Shown: piece by piece, positions 34,591-47,950 of the stretch | How positions within the stretch are numbered: the stretch's first letter is position 1 | How the letters are laid out: every line of letters starts with the position of its first letter | Assembly: GCA_948567375.1 (NCBI GenBank) | Contig: OX419759.1 | Location: 55,467,493 to 55,531,492, forward strand | DNA from: Lunularia cruciata | Lineage: Eukaryota; Streptophyta; Marchantiopsida; Lunulariales; Lunulariaceae | Length of the DNA: 64,000 nt | Direction of reading: 5' to 3' | The notes under the pieces: model-generated | What the model was told of the DNA's origin: nothing | Database searches by the model: none | What the model saw: only the letters and a program-made list of their open reading frames with translations | Made by a program: the position numbers and the translations under genes

Positions 34591-36240
34591 TGGTCAAAGG
34601 CTTGCCTAATCTGATCCACAAGGCCCACAATGTGTGTATCATCTGCCAAGGAGAGAAATATACAACTTGGCATGGCCAAAGTAGTGGATAGAAGAGCTCT
34701 AAAGTGAGCCATGGCAAATAAGGGTACCCTAAAGGATCTCCTTAACATGTACCAATAGTTGACTCCAAGCCGGTGACTCCCTCTTGTGAGCAACCGTGTT
34801 GGTAGTAAAGGGAAGCAAGAGATTTATAAAAAGACCGCACAAAAAGAATAAGACTTGCCAAGGATCCACCAGCTTCCTAAGCTCTCTAAAGGTGGATGCT
34901 CATGAGATGCTATTAAAAGCATTCTCAACATCCACCTATAGGATGACCTACTCCGGATGGATATCTAAGAGTGCCCTAATGCCTAGGGATATAGCCTCAC
35001 ATCCTCCAAGTGTAGCTACTCCAAATTGATGTGGACTAAGGTGCTATCAAAAGTGAGAACTATGTTGAAGGACAATGGTATGAATGACCAAATGCAAAAA
35101 AATCTCTCCAAAAGCAATCAGTTTAATGCCCCTCGTGTCCTTCTCCATCACAAGAAGTTGACAAGCACCTAACACCCAACTAACAGGCATAGGAATGTCT
35201 CCTCTTGCTACTGCTACAGCCACTTAAAACAACTTGGTAAAACCATTAGAAGGGTCATTTGCCTTAAATTAAGGTGCTCTCTAAGGTGAGAGAGCAATCT
35301 CTAAGGTGCTCATATACCATCCTTGACAAGCCTCCTAAGGAAAGGTGAGGGGCAATGCAGAATGCTTGTGCAAAAAGCAACATATCAAGACATAAAGGCT
35401 GCTCAGGCTGATAATCTAAGACCTCTAGTGGCAGTCCCTCTACTGCCATAGGATGTAGTGAGCATAGGGAAGAGATAGTCTCATCTATAGGACTAGCCGA
35501 TAGACAAAGGGTGTAGCGCTCATGTTGCTCTACTAAACTCTTTTGCTTGACCTAATGACCTACACCATCATAATCAAGTGGAATCTATGGTATCCTTTGG
35601 CAAAACCTGTCTCCTAAAATGTGTAGCCCTAACAAACTCCTCTTGAAGGGCTGCCCAATCCCCCGCTCGGAATCGATGAAATCTAATAGTCACCTCTCTA
35701 TGTCACGCACTTCCCCCTCTAGCATAATGACGACACCTTCAAAGGAGTAAGAGGAATAGGAACCATGCTAACTCATCCAAGGGATCACATGCCAAACGAT
35801 CAACTGGTAGGCAAAAAGTTTGTCTAGCCTCATTATCGAGTGTGTGGGGTAGCTTATGGAATAGACGTGGACATGGAAAACTAGTCTCAAATAATCCCAA
35901 AAAGTAATCCGCCTGAGAAGCTAACCACTCTCACGACTCAATCGATATCCTTGGAACGGTCAACTAAAGGATAGAAGAAGCGTGTATAATCTCGAGTGTC
36001 ATTAATGTCAATGTGATAGCTCACATCTCGTGGGCATCCCAAGTGATCCAATCATAGTCTTTGTGTATCCTTTTCACATGGATTTTTACCCCTTGTGAAG
36101 TAAAGCATCAATGACACATTGGGCATGGTGTATCCCAAACCCCTTGCTAAGTCAAGCATCAATGACACACTGGACATGGTGTATCCCAAGTTGCACTAGG
36201 CGGTCCCACATGGGGAGGTGTAACCATGGCTAGCATAAGA
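34591..36240 (-). pseudogene. LINE-like element, 5' part and RT core
   Basis: Minus-strand reading gives an N-terminal region (DYDWITWDAHEM near 36040, then ASQADYFLGLFETSFPCPRL near 35880), then a reverse transcriptase: SPHQFGVATLGGCEAISLGI near 35010, a VDVENAFNSIS block (motif A) near 34925, and FLSLADDTHIVGL with the catalytic ADD (motif C) near 34640. The RT type is non-LTR. It is cut by chromovirus D at 34590 and continues at 13485. A 51-bp tandem duplication lies near 36105-36215. Many stops are present. Confidence 0.7.
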
Positions 36241-36249
36241 ATAGCGATT

Positions 36250-38700
36250 CAGTTTTTTTTTCATATCAATATTATTGGGGTAGATGATAATAGTATCAAT
36301 ATGAAAAATCTACCAAAGTTAAAAAAGAATCTTCGAACTGCTCAGTTGTGAAGCGTGTTCAGCTGTGAAGCCCTCATAATTTTCAGCATTTTGTTGTGGA
36401 CGGTCCATTGCATCTTGATAATTTTGCAAAACTTGCATAGTAGGAAAGTCTATGAATTCAGCATCTCCCAGCATTCTTTATTATATAGGTGGCTCCCGCT
36501 CCCTCTCCTTCCTGTTGAGTGCCTCGTTCCATGTTTCCTGGACAAATATCAGATCTTGGATCCAGGAAGGACCCCCGATCTTTCCTGACTCACGGGAGCG
36601 GCCCAACGCCGTGCTCGACAAGCCGCAGGGGGCACTTGATTTAGAAAAATTATAACTAACTATTTATAACTGAAATGGATTATCACTTATCACTAAATCT
36701 CGTTCAAGGGCTTAGAGGAGAAGAAAAAGCAAACCGCATGGTACACAAGAAGGACGGGAAGATCCAATCAAGCCGGACAACGGAGAGAGAGACAAAAGAG
36801 GAAGAACTGTGGGATCCATTTATCGAAAAAGAGATTAAGTGAATTGGGGTAGAATTATAAAAAAAATTGGGCCTCAACAAGAATAGTCTGGAGATTTTTG
36901 AGGATTGATGGAGTACGGGAAGAGAAAACCATGGTTGGAGAGCGAAACTGATAAATTATGATTGAAAACAAAAAACCAAAAAATTTGATTCGAAATGGTT
37001 TATGCTAAATTGAAACAAAGAAGAACAAATTCATACCCTAGTGTATAAATTATAGGATTCTTAGAATTTTATTATATTTTTTCATGATTTGTTGATAAAG
37101 TTAAAAAGTAATAAAAATATTGATAATATTGAGTACAAAAATTTCAAATTTGAGTTAATCTCAATGTCTTTGTGGTAGACTGAGCGGACTATGTTCATAC
37201 GCCATGTCTTTGCTCCTATGCAGCTTCGAGAATTCCTCTTCTTGTCGTTTTTGTTTGTTTATTATGCATTATACATAAGGAAGTTCAATTCGTAAATTGA
37301 TGGAGTGATTGTGGGAGTGGCATGACCCCTATCAAAAGTGAAAAGGATCCACTAGAGATAATCATGGTTCAAATAAACAGATTCAGAAAATATTTTTAAA
37401 TAAATTGTCAACGTTTGCTGGGAATGACAAAATTCTCCTCGCGTCATTTCTTTGCACATCCTTAAGTTTTTAAAAGACCATGTGATAATTTATTCTAGAT
37501 CCCCGTGAACTTAATAACTTTCGAACTGAAACCCCCTTTTGTTCCGTTTCTTTCTCTCTTGTTCTTCTAGAGCAAGCCAACGCCGGAATCGGTCCGCTTT
37601 ATGTCCATGCGAGGATCAGGACTCATGAGACGATCGAATTTCTCGCAATGTGCGAAGAAGCAGCGGCTGAGCTGTACCCTACCGGGACTAGTGGAGGTTT
37701 AGCTACTATTAATAGTCTGGAGAATCAAAGAGCCACATGACCATCGATAGAGATGCGATTGTTGACCTCCCTCCAGTAGCGCACGGACCTCACACGGTAA
37801 ACACCACGTCTGGAGCAGGCGTGACATCAGTTTATCTTTTCTGAAAGTAACAAGGGCGACTGCGTAGAGAAAACGAAGGATGGTTTTGAAAGTCATGGAT
37901 CTATGGTGTTCAAAGGGACGATATTTTCGGGATGTGTCATGAAATCTAATAGCTTGTTTCTCGCTTGTGCAATGTATATCATCATCAGATTCCAAATGCA
38001 CATCTGATGCGAGGTGGACGTTCTAAGGGATCACATTTCCAGGGAAAGAATGAGTTGAATCTGATTCGTTGCCACGAATCTCCAGAAGCCAGGTGCTGAT
38101 TGACCCAGAAGGTAACTGAATATAGAGTCAAACCAAGCTCTACACCGAAAGAATTGAAGGGTTTCTTGTTTACTTAAAGGTCGTGACTAATTGTCCAAGT
38201 TTCAGGTGCAAGGGCTCCTTTAGCAGACTGACTGAAGCTTCTCCATGTCCACACTGAAGTCATCGATGCAGCAACGGTTGACGTCATACCTCGGTCTCTG
38301 CCTGACGCTGCCGCCAACCTCACGAACGTTAGCGACACCACGGGAACCCACGTGATCCTCAATAGTTTTTATTTACTGGTACCAAGTTAGAAATGAGTCT
38401 CCGGCCTGTTCAGCTCTGAAGCGTGGCCCTCAGAATTTTCAGCATTTTATTGTTGACAACCCCATAGCATCTTCGATAATTTTGCACAACCTTGAACTTG
38501 CGTAGGAGGAAAGTCTCTGAACTCAGCATCTTCATCACTCTTTATTATGCAAGTGGCTCCCTCTCCCTCCTATAGAGTGCCTCGTTCCGCGTTTCCTGGA
38601 CAGATATTGCAGCTTGGAACCGGGAAGGACCTCGAATCTGTCTTGCTCTTCGGGAGTGGCTCTCGTCTCGCGCCACAATTGGTTAGGCTTTGTATTTTGA
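36250..38700. repeat. Repeat family R, right block
   Basis: This contains second and third copies of the segments described at 9781-11935: 36256-36640 matches 10905-11250, 37165-37320 plus 37690-38380 matches 9830-10780, and 38385-38690 again matches 10965-11250. A hairpin-family flank lies at 36715-36800. 36850-37150 and 37330-37690 hold sequence not repeated elsewhere in the window. No gene is recognised. Confidence 0.6.
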
Positions 38701-40600
38701 AAAGATTTTATTATGAATTTTTCAGATAGAAGTTGAGTGTCTTGAATTAAATATATTTAGATTTATAAAAAATTAAGATTTAGAAAACTTTTTAGATAAG
38801 AATAAAATATTATTAAAAATAATTTAAATCTTCAAAGTTTTTAGATATTGAAAACTAAAGCAAAATTTTTTATTAAAAATATAGTTGTAAACTTAGTGGA
38901 GTATTTCTACCTTAATTAAAAAAAATGAATATCAACTTTTCCAATCTTGACCTTGTTGAAGACTTAGGTGATGGAGTGTTTGTGATGATAATTTGTATTT
39001 TTGTGCCAAAACAATAGAGAAAAGTTGCCAATTATTAAGAGCAACACTCAATTAAAGATTTCAAAATTAGATTTGAAGTTAAAAAAAGTTTTAGTTTTAG
39101 TTCAAAGTTTTAGTTTTGTCAAAAGAATTATAGTGATCAAATTTAGATTTATTTTATATCATTAGAAAGTTTATCTCATAAGCTTTCCATTGAGTTATAA
39201 AATATTTAAATTTGATATGCATAGAAAAAAATTATTCTTATCTGAGCCTCATAAAGATTCTTTATCAATAGGCATAGAAGTTCCCCATAAGGAATACAAA
39301 TTGGTTCCAACTTGGGGCATAAATTGGAGTAAGCTTGAGAAAAAAGCAAGGAGACTCTAAAGTTCATTTCCCCAAAAAGCATGGAGATATAAAGTTCATT
39401 TTTGCCAAAAAATATGGAAAGTTGTTACTACATTTTTGTGTTTGGATCCTCTTTGTGCTTGCATGCTTTTTTGTACGCCCGATTGGCTTGGATTGGTGTA
39501 CGCTTTAGTTCTTTCCTGTGAGGTGTGTTGTGTATTTCTCTTTTATAATACTTGAAGTGATGACTAGTAGATCAGGAGTGTGTGTTGTGATTAACAAGTT
39601 AGGTTGTCGGTTACTTCCTTACCCAATAGAAGGAAAACTATAAATACGATTAGAAAGTTCAAGTGATTATGCAAACTATTAGGCTCAAACTATTAGTGTC
39701 TAGTTTAATACAACCTTTGATATGTAAACTCCACAACTAGGCACTAAGTGTGTTCCCAAAGAGAGAAAGGCAAAAACAACAATGGGAAATGTGTTGTAGT
39801 ATTCTTGGCAATCGTCTACTCTTTTGTTTTTTTTCTCATGGTCATATTTTTGTCAATCAGCTTGCCCCAAGCTACCCTCAAACTTGCTTTGATTTTGCTG
39901 ATAAGCAAGGTAAAGCATAGCCTTCTCTAGATCTTGTGTTCACATGAACGCCCATCTAAGCACCAATACCTATTGTTAGCTCATCTTGGATAATCAATAA
40001 AATAAAGTAATTTCTATAAAATAATAATAATAATAAAAAATTGATATTAATATATATTGAACATGTAAATGGAAATTTTACTAATTTTTGGTTTATCTAA
40101 TAAGTATAAATGAATATATCATTTAAGTTTACAATACAAGTTGATGACTTTATGTCATTAATACTCTTTTAAGTGGATAGTGTCTTGTGATGCAGAATTT
40201 CAGTTTCAAAATGATTTAAGTATCCACACTCTAAACATTAATCAAGTAACTTTCAAACGTGACCAAGCATTTGCATATTCTCAAGGATATTTTCCTATCA
40301 AAATTTACTAAAACATCAACCAAGGATCTTCAAATGCAACCAAGGTGCACGTATAATGTTTCAAGAGCTCCAACCACTATTGGACAAAGTCGTAAACATC
40401 AAGGATCTTTTGACTGGTTGCCTGCTCATACTCTATGTAGACTCATGACAAAAATCTAATGGACCTTGATATCTTTGATGTTTGCAATGTAAGTTACAAT
40501 CATGATCATTTTGAAAATATTAGTGTACATCTTGTTATTCATCATCTTCAACCAAAGCAACATGCGATGATATCTCAACTATTAGCATTGCTCCAAATTG
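38701..40600. other. AT-rich region, nothing recognised
   Basis: I see low-complexity AT-rich sequence and no family motif. Part of it may be the 5' flank of the MULE relic that follows. Confidence 0.4.
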
Positions 40601-41620
40601 TTTTTTGACACCATTGTAACAAGTGGCTCATGACACTCATATGATAACACAACAAATCTACAATGAGCGAGCACACCTTTGATGGATGGAACTTGCCAAG
40701 AGACCATCAAAATTTTCTCTTTTGGAAATTCTTCAAACATCAATTATTAGATTGACTATTTGTGTAATGATGCAAATTGGTCTACTCATTTATTCTTTGC
40801 ATGTCTGAATTACATTCATTTGGCTGAAGCATATCCAGACTCTTTGCTGATGGATTGTACATTAATACAAATCTCTTTGAATGCCAATGCTTCATGATAT
40901 TGGAATCATGAGCTTCAACATATCATTCATGATTGTAGTTGCCTTCCGACAAGAAGAAACATAATAATGGCCTTTGTAGCACATTGTAGCTTTATATGAT
41001 CCTTTCAAAACTGCTTTATGATTGCATTAGATTGCAAGCTTGTTGTGATGAATTCTCTTCTGTCCCCATTCCCTACTTCAACACACCTTGCTACGTTTGG
41101 CACATTCAGAAGAATGTTTTAGCCAATTATAAGAAATACATTAGTACCCACGATGATTGGAATACATTTATGGATAAATGGAAAAATATGGTTAAATCAA
41201 AGACTCCAAACATGTTTATCACACCATGGAGTGCTCTATGAAACATGTACTTTGGTTCCAACAATAATATACTATTTGTGAGCAACATGGATTGTATACG
41301 AAGAATGCTTTGTAGCAATATGGACAAATCAGAATACTCATTTTGGCAATGTTATGTCTTCTCAAGCTAAGGTCAAGACTTGAGAGTAAAAGCATATTTC
41401 AAAGATATTCAAATTTGACTATCTCATACTTTTGAGAATAGACTCAAAGAACTCAAAGCATAATAAGCATGGAATATATTCAGTTTATATATGATAGTAA
41501 TCAAATGTTCAAAATGTGAGTCTGATGAGTATACTTCTATGCTTTGAAAGAAGTTTACAAGCAATTGTTAATTGCATTAGAGGAGTGAGGATAAAGACAA
41601 AAGGAATGCTTGGTAAGCAT
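40600..41620 (+). pseudogene. Mutator-like (MULE) transposase remnant
   Basis: Translations in shifting plus-strand frames give the conserved landmarks of MULE/FAR1-type transposases in order: a MITQQIYNERA-like block near 40645, LLMDCT near 40845 (catalytic Asp region), then CYVWHIQKNVLANYKKYI with DDWNTFMDKW (40996-41241), then a HFGNVMSSQAK-like and LKAYF-like block near 41340-41400. At least three frameshifts separate these pieces, so it is dead. Terminal inverted repeats were not located. Confidence 0.7.
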
Positions 41621-42250
41621 CATATTTGGTGCATGCTCGATGGTATGGAGTTGCTTTTGATAGGAAATTTTCATCTTTTGTAGCATTTGGGAATATTGAA
41701 CATCTATGTGAGACTATCATACCGAGAGGTATCAATACCTTTCAATAGATTGAACAATATTGATAGGTCTTGGTCTTGCACACTGCTTACATAGACTTTG
41801 TCTTCCATACTATTTATCAAACTTATAAAACTTTATCATATAGTAACACCTCATCAACAAGAGGAAAAATATATTCAGCTTTGGGGAATCAACCAATTGC
41901 AATGCAATGTAATCATCAATGTATTCAAGGCTACAAAACAAAAAGCTGCCAAATTTAAATCCTCTACACAAGGAGAGACCTCCTAATTTGAGCACGTGGA
42001 AATAACAAATTCACAAAGAAAAGTTTGATCGTATGGAATTTGTAACGATATTGGGTATAATGCACGTCAAATCCTCAATATATTATGTTTATTATATTTT
42101 TTATTTAAACAATCAGATCTATCAATGTAGAAAAGATATAGAATGCATAAATGCAATGATACTTGGCAACAATCTCATCATGTTTCCATTACAAGTATCA
42201 CATTCATCTATATGGAAAAAATATATAATGCACAAATACATTGATATTTT
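41621..42250. other. AT-rich flank with local repeats
   Basis: No gene is recognised. AATGCACAAATACATTGATATTTTACAT-like blocks recur near 42110-42155, 42225-42254 and, beyond element B2, at 54450-54515, which suggests B2 landed in a locally repetitive sequence. Confidence 0.45.
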
Positions 42251-42254
42251 ACAT

Positions 42255-42693
42255 TGTCACACCATTTGTAGTGTCGCATCTAGATTGCTTGGACACTGGA
42301 GTTCCAATGATAGTAGTTAGAGTTATTTCAGCAATTTCTCAAAGAGTACTTTCCGACGGTCAGATTTTGTGTTCAGGGTACTGACTTCACGGTGTAGCCC
42401 ACCGTCACTTTGCACCGTCAAGTGTGCCATCAGCGGGACTATTAGGGTTTCAGACCTTGCTTGAGTCCAAGGGTATACTTTTGAAGTACAGCTCTAGAGA
42501 GCTCACTTCTCTTATGTTGAGCCTTCGAGTTCTTGGCTATGGTGGACAGAGGCCGGCGAGCGTCACCTAGATTCTCCTTATTTAGAGTGGGTATGGCTTG
42601 ATTGTAATTTGTGCCCAATTGTTGGCAGTTTAGAGAGTGACAAATCAAGTATTGATTTGAGTTGAGTTGAGAGTGGTATACAATCTGATTACA
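42255..42693 (+). repeat. B2 5' terminal repeat A1
   Basis: Runs TGTCACACC to GATTACA and matches 53872-54321 and both A repeats of B1. Again no X block is attached and no TGG-type primer site follows. Confidence 0.85.
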
Positions 42694-43970
42694 TCAAAGA
42701 AGTGAAATCAGGGGGAAATTATGTGCATGAACTTTGAGTGTTGGTGGTGGATCGTTGGAAGCTCGGTGGATTGTTGGTAGCTCAATTGAAGTTCAATTTT
42801 TCCTTGGTGTGCAAAAGCTCATTGCGTGATGGAGATTTGGCAGTAAGGCAGATGGGTGCGGAAGTGCTGGCCAATTTTTGAGCACAAAGGAGCAAATTTT
42901 GAGTAGTGGTTGTGATTTTGAGCTCAAGAAGTGAAGGCAGGACCAATTTGTTGCGAGTTGGGCTCAGAAAGTCAAATTGAAGGTGGAGTTAGGAAGCTAT
43001 TCTCGTGAATTTGTGATTTGAAGAAACCCGTGTTTTCAATTTGGCTCAAGTGAAGAATTAGCAAGGGATTTGGTGGTCAACCAACTTTAGGGTTTATGTC
43101 AAATTTTGGCTGGATTTTATGTCAAATTTTGGCCATATTTGGAGTTGTTTTGCTAGTTTGGAGGAGTTTTGCCAAATTTTGGAGGAGGTTCGAAGTGGCA
43201 AGAAGAAAGGCCTCATTTGGCATTTAGAGGCTTTGAGGCATAGGGCTGTGGGCTATGAGAGGCTACAAAGGCCTAGAAGGGCCAGCAAGCCAACTTGCTG
43301 GCATGAGGCTAGCTAGTTTAGAGTAGATCTTGGTCATTGGTTGGCAAAATCTGCCCATCATGCTAGATTATCCGCAATAGGGTTTGACCCTTATATCTCT
43401 TGTTCCTAGATTGGTGCTCTAGCCAACTGGTCCCCTAGTCAATTGGTCTACCCTCACTTGTTGTCCTAGTGACTGTGCCATTATTATCTATACACTTGTA
43501 GCTTTGGCTAGGAGAGGAAGTTTGATCCCATTCTTGGTGATCCTAGTAGCTTAGGACTTAAATATGAACTTCTCTTATGTCAAATGCCAAATAGTGACAG
43601 AGTAAGTCTTGTGTTGTTTTATGAGATGGAGGGTTTTTGTTTAGATTTCTTGTGATTGGACCCCTTCCATTCTCTGCTTCCTATTTGTGCACCACGTTTG
43701 TGTGAAGTGCCTTGACTTTTGAGCGTTGGTGCTCTGGTGTGCTATTGGTAGTAAGGCTGGAGTGATGACCAGTCACACTACCTTTGTTTCTCTTTGGTGA
43801 GGTAGGAAGTGATGACCTGCAAACCGTGAGAGTGCGTGCTGTGATGGTAGGTTACTGGTTGCCCTTTCTCTTAGTGTAGTTATCTCAGTTAGAGTTACAT
43901 TAGTAGGTGGTGCTTAGTTGGTATTGGCACTTGGTGGTATTGGCACTTGGTGGGGTACTTGCGGTTGCGA
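42694..43970 (+). other. B2 leader
   Basis: Non-coding leader matching 27872-29106 of B1 in inverse orientation. A frame at 43119-43316 is not conserved as coding in B1. Confidence 0.6.
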
Positions 43971-43984
43971 CTTGTGGTTGCAGT

Positions 43985-44728
43985 TGGTGGTTCTGGTTTG
44001 CTGTTGTAGTGTGCGGTTGCGATTACTTTGTCACGACAGAGTTCTTTGGGAATTTCACAAGAGATAGCCCTGTAGTACATAGTGAGTTTACTTGGAGTGG
44101 TATTCGGTATCAACCTATATCTCAGGTCCCAATGAGGGAAGAGATTGACTCTAAGTTGGAGTTAGATATAGGAGTTTATTTAGTTGAGAGTGCAATTGGT
44201 GTGTCCGTACCGTTGTTGTAGGACATGGATGAGATTTATGGGGCCACCAAAGGCCCTAAGCGTTACTCTGGTACGGTGGGTACCATTGAGTTAGATGACT
44301 TCATCCAGGATTTTGATAGTTGGTGTGATCTGCAGCAAATGCGGAACCTGACTTTGTTTACGCCCTTCATGGCATGGAAGGGGTTGTTTTAGCATCTAGA
44401 GGGTCCACCAATGGATGACTACCATGAGTTTAGGAGACCTCATTTGGAGGAGATTGAGTTATGGAGATAGTATTGGTCTCCAAACTACGTCTCTATCACT
44501 TCAAGTTTGGTGGCAAGGAGTAGATTGGCTGTACCTACAAGTTCTAGCTCGAGTAGTGTTAGTGGAGCTAGTGGAGGTGCACTAGCTGGCGATAGTGCTA
44601 GTACGAGTAAGGTAGTACGGTTGCAAGAGGTGGTGTGGTACTGGGGTTTAACCCCATGGTGGAGTTCTTCCAATTTTGAGGTAGAACTACCAAGGAGTGC
44701 AGATTGACAAGCTGAGGAGCTTGCAGGA
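43985..44728 (+). pseudogene. B2 gag, N-terminal part
   Basis: Shares FVTTEFFG, ELDDFIQ and LQQMRN blocks with B1 gag. It is cut by chromovirus C at 44728 and resumes at 50370. Three stops interrupt it. Confidence 0.75.
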
Positions 44729-45141
44729 TGTAAAAGACCGAATTCGAGGAGAGAAATAGGAGCATGGAAACTCACATTGGGAAACTTGAATGAGGGAAAA
44801 CTCTGAATGCCTAGCATGAGCTTTGGGTTTGATATTTATAGGTAGCATACAAGGCCCTTGAGAAGCTTCTCAAGAAGCTTTCTCAAGCCGCTTTCTTAGA
44901 GTGCAAGCCAAGTTAACTAGGAAGTTTCTCAAGAAACTTCCTTCTAGAAGCCGTCTACTTGGCATGCAAGCTAAGCTAGTAGGAAGCTTCTAGAAGCTTC
45001 CTTCTAGAAGCTTCTTACTTGAGGTGCAAGCTAAGCTAGCCAGGAAGCTTCTTAGATATTTTTTTAATATTCTAGGCTAATTTGTCTTATGTGCTACTTT
45101 GTAAGCCCGACTAACTTCATCGCTAATTCCATATTGTTACA
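44729..45141 (-). repeat. 3' LTR of chromovirus C
   Basis: Has the densest heat-shock elements in the window: a perfect four-unit element at 44983-45000 followed at once by TTCTAGAAGCTTC (45002-45014). The TATA box complement lies near 44831-44840. Confidence 0.9.
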
Positions 45142-45149
45142 TATTCCCC

Positions 45150-46640
45150 CACCGCTAGTTGGTGATGTCCTTGTTGCCAATGAAGCTTTGAATTCTTGGA
45201 TGGCCGTTTGTGCATTCCGGATGTGAGAAAGGGGTTCCCATGTGCCATCATGAAGGAGATACCCTTTCCAAAGGACCTTGTACTCCATATGTTGGCAAAG
45301 GCTTCAAGGAATATGGCGACACACGAGGATACAATCAACTTTGTACTCCTTATGATCATTGATAGGGGCAGGAAGAGGGGGAGGTTGGACTCAAGAGGAA
45401 AAGGAAGAGGGGTTAGGAACAAAGGGTTTCAACTTGGAAATATGAAAGATAGGATGGATATGCATGTGACAAGGCAAGGCAAGTGGATAAGCAACAAGAG
45501 AGACAATTTGGGTGATATCAAAGGGTCCTATCCAATTAGAGGCAAGTTTATGAACTTGGGTATCAAGTGGGAGAGGGATGTTACAAGAGGATAACATGAC
45601 TTTATCACCAATTTCAAAGGTGTGATCACGACGATGGTGGTCCGCATATTGTTTTTGGCGGCTCTGAGCAACAAGGAGGTGAGACTTGGCTTGTTGGAGA
45701 GATTGGGATATAGTGGTCAAGAATGTGGAAGTATGAGGAACCTCAGATGGAGGGGGAGCAAGAAGAGAATCAAGAACAAGCAGATCTTGGCCAAATTGAG
45801 AAAGAAAGGAGAAAATCCGGTGCTTGCCTATTTGGAATTCTTGTAGAAAAATTTTGTAGTTGCAAAACATTCATCCCAATTGGTATGGTGGACATTGACA
45901 AAGGCACGCAACATATCCTCCAATGTATGATTTGCACATTTGATTTGTCCATCAGTTTGAGGATGATAGGCTGTGGACAAAGCAAGCTTGATGCCGAGTA
46001 TATGGAAGAGTGCTTGCCAAAACTTCCTAGTAAATCAAGGATCACGGTTGGAGATGAGTACATGTGGCATCCCATGATGCTTGAAGACATTATTGAAGTA
46101 GATTTGCGCTAAGGTTGGAGCATCCACAGTATCACAGGTTGGTGCCAAGTGGATTTGCTTACTAAGCTTATCCACAAACACCACAATTGCAGTGTGTCCT
46201 TGTTTTGTCTTTGGCAAGGATGTGATGAGATCCTAGCTCACATGCTCCCAACGAGCGGATGGAATAGCGAGTGGTTGAAGGAGTCCACTTGGCTTCTGAT
46301 TGTTGGCCTTGTTACATTGGCAGCTCTCACACAATCGGACATATTCTCGAACATCTCGTGTCATGTTGGGCCACCACCATTGACATTGGAGGGTACTCAA
46401 GGTCTTGTCTATGCCTATGTGACCCGCAATGGGTAAATCATGGGCTTCTTGAAGGCACACAAGTTGAAGATCACCTTTAGCTGGAACATAGATCCGGTCC
46501 TCATGGAATAAAAGACTCTCCTTGATGGAGAAGGTGTTGTACTCCTTATTGCATGCTATAAGGCGACCGTGTACCATTTGGAAGAAGAGATCTTGGTGTA
46601 GAGTTGATTGAAACTCGTTTTGGACCTTGGAGTCAACTAA
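45150..46640 (-). pseudogene. Chromovirus C integrase and chromodomain
   Basis: The chromodomain end reads EYKVLWKGYLLHDGTWEPLS (frame 45094-45288). The integrase core is split over frames at 45391-46217, and the zinc domain lies in 46233-46682 (CESCQCNK). The catalytic Glu position reads Lys, as in A. Frameshifts occur near 45840 and 46085. Confidence 0.8.
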
Positions 46641-46691
46641 CACCATTGAAATTGCCACTGTGATGAGAGGAAGAGACTTCAAATCAGGTCA

Positions 46692-47950
46692 TCATGATAA
46701 AGCATCAAGGATGACATGGAACTGACCTGGTTTGTACTCAAGTTTGATGTCATACAGTTGGAGTTGTTCCTCCCATCTATGATGTCGACTCTTCATGTGT
46801 TCCAAGTGTAAGGTCTGCAACAATGGTTTGTGATCAATTCGCATGATTACTTGTTTCCCCAAGAGGTAATGCCTCCATACCTTGGTGGCGTATACATTGT
46901 AAGTTGTTCTCGATCGCAAGCAGAGTAGTTTTGTTCAGCCGTATTGAGTCGGTGAGACACAAAGGCAATGAGATGGAGTCCATCTGGGAATTCTTGTTGT
47001 AGCACGGCTCCAATTGCAAAGTTAGAAGCATCAAAATCAACCACACAGGGTAGTTGGGGATCATATGGTTGAAGAATGGGTCTTGAAGACACCATATGCT
47101 TTAACTTTTGGAATGCTTCTTCATGCTTGGTGGTCCATTGGAAGCTCAAGTTCTTTCCCAAGAGGTCAATCAATGGTGCAGCCACATGAGTATAATAATG
47201 GATGAACCATTGGTAAAAACTAGCCAATCCATTGAACGCTTGTACTTCTATAGCATCCTTTGGGGTAGGCCAATTAGTAATGGTCTTGATCTTCTCTTCT
47301 TCCATCTTGATCCCCTCTGATGAGATCTTTTGACCCAAGAAGGTAACCTCCTTCTGCCAAAAGGCACACTTTGACTTCTTGTAGTAAAATTTCCATTGTG
47401 TAGTTGTCTTAGGACTTCTCGCACATGAATCACATGTTATGCCTCTATCTTACTATAAATTAAGATATCATCTAAGAACACCACCACGGACCGATCTAAT
47501 AGTCCATCCAACACCTGATGCATTTGATCCATGAAGACAACGAGAGCATTAGTGAGTCCGAAAGGTAGAACTCTCCACTCAAAATGCCCATACCTTGTAC
47601 GAAAGGTAGTCTTTTGCACATCCTCTCTCTCAATAGGAATTTGCTAATAGCCGCTACAAAGATCCAACTTGGAAAAGTAGCGTGCTCCACTTAGTTGATC
47701 AAGCAAGTCATCGATCCGAGGCAAGCAATATGCATTCTTCATGGTTTGCTTATTGAGCCCATGATAATCAATACAGAAACAAAGTCCTCCATCCTTCCTT
47801 GGAACAAATAGTACCGATGCTTCCCAAGGAGAGGTACTATGTCGTATGAAGTCCTTCTCCAACAACTTTGTAAGTGTTGTTCACAACTCTACCAACTCCT
47901 TGGTGAGAGTTGATAGATCGGTCTACGCACTGGAGTACTCCCTAGCAATA
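46692..47950 (-). pseudogene. Chromovirus C reverse transcriptase and RNase H
   Basis: RT blocks run from [20 protein letters not shown] (frame 47644-47865) through [13 protein letters not shown] (47437-47619) to the RNase H block [12 protein letters not shown] (46692-46919; Thr of TDH is Ile). A one-base deletion near 47400 and other frame breaks interrupt it. Confidence 0.8.

Noticed and set aside
38701-42250. tRNA or small RNA genes in the AT-rich region
   Set aside because: No cloverleaf arms or internal A/B box pairs were found by eye; a tRNAscan run would be decisive.
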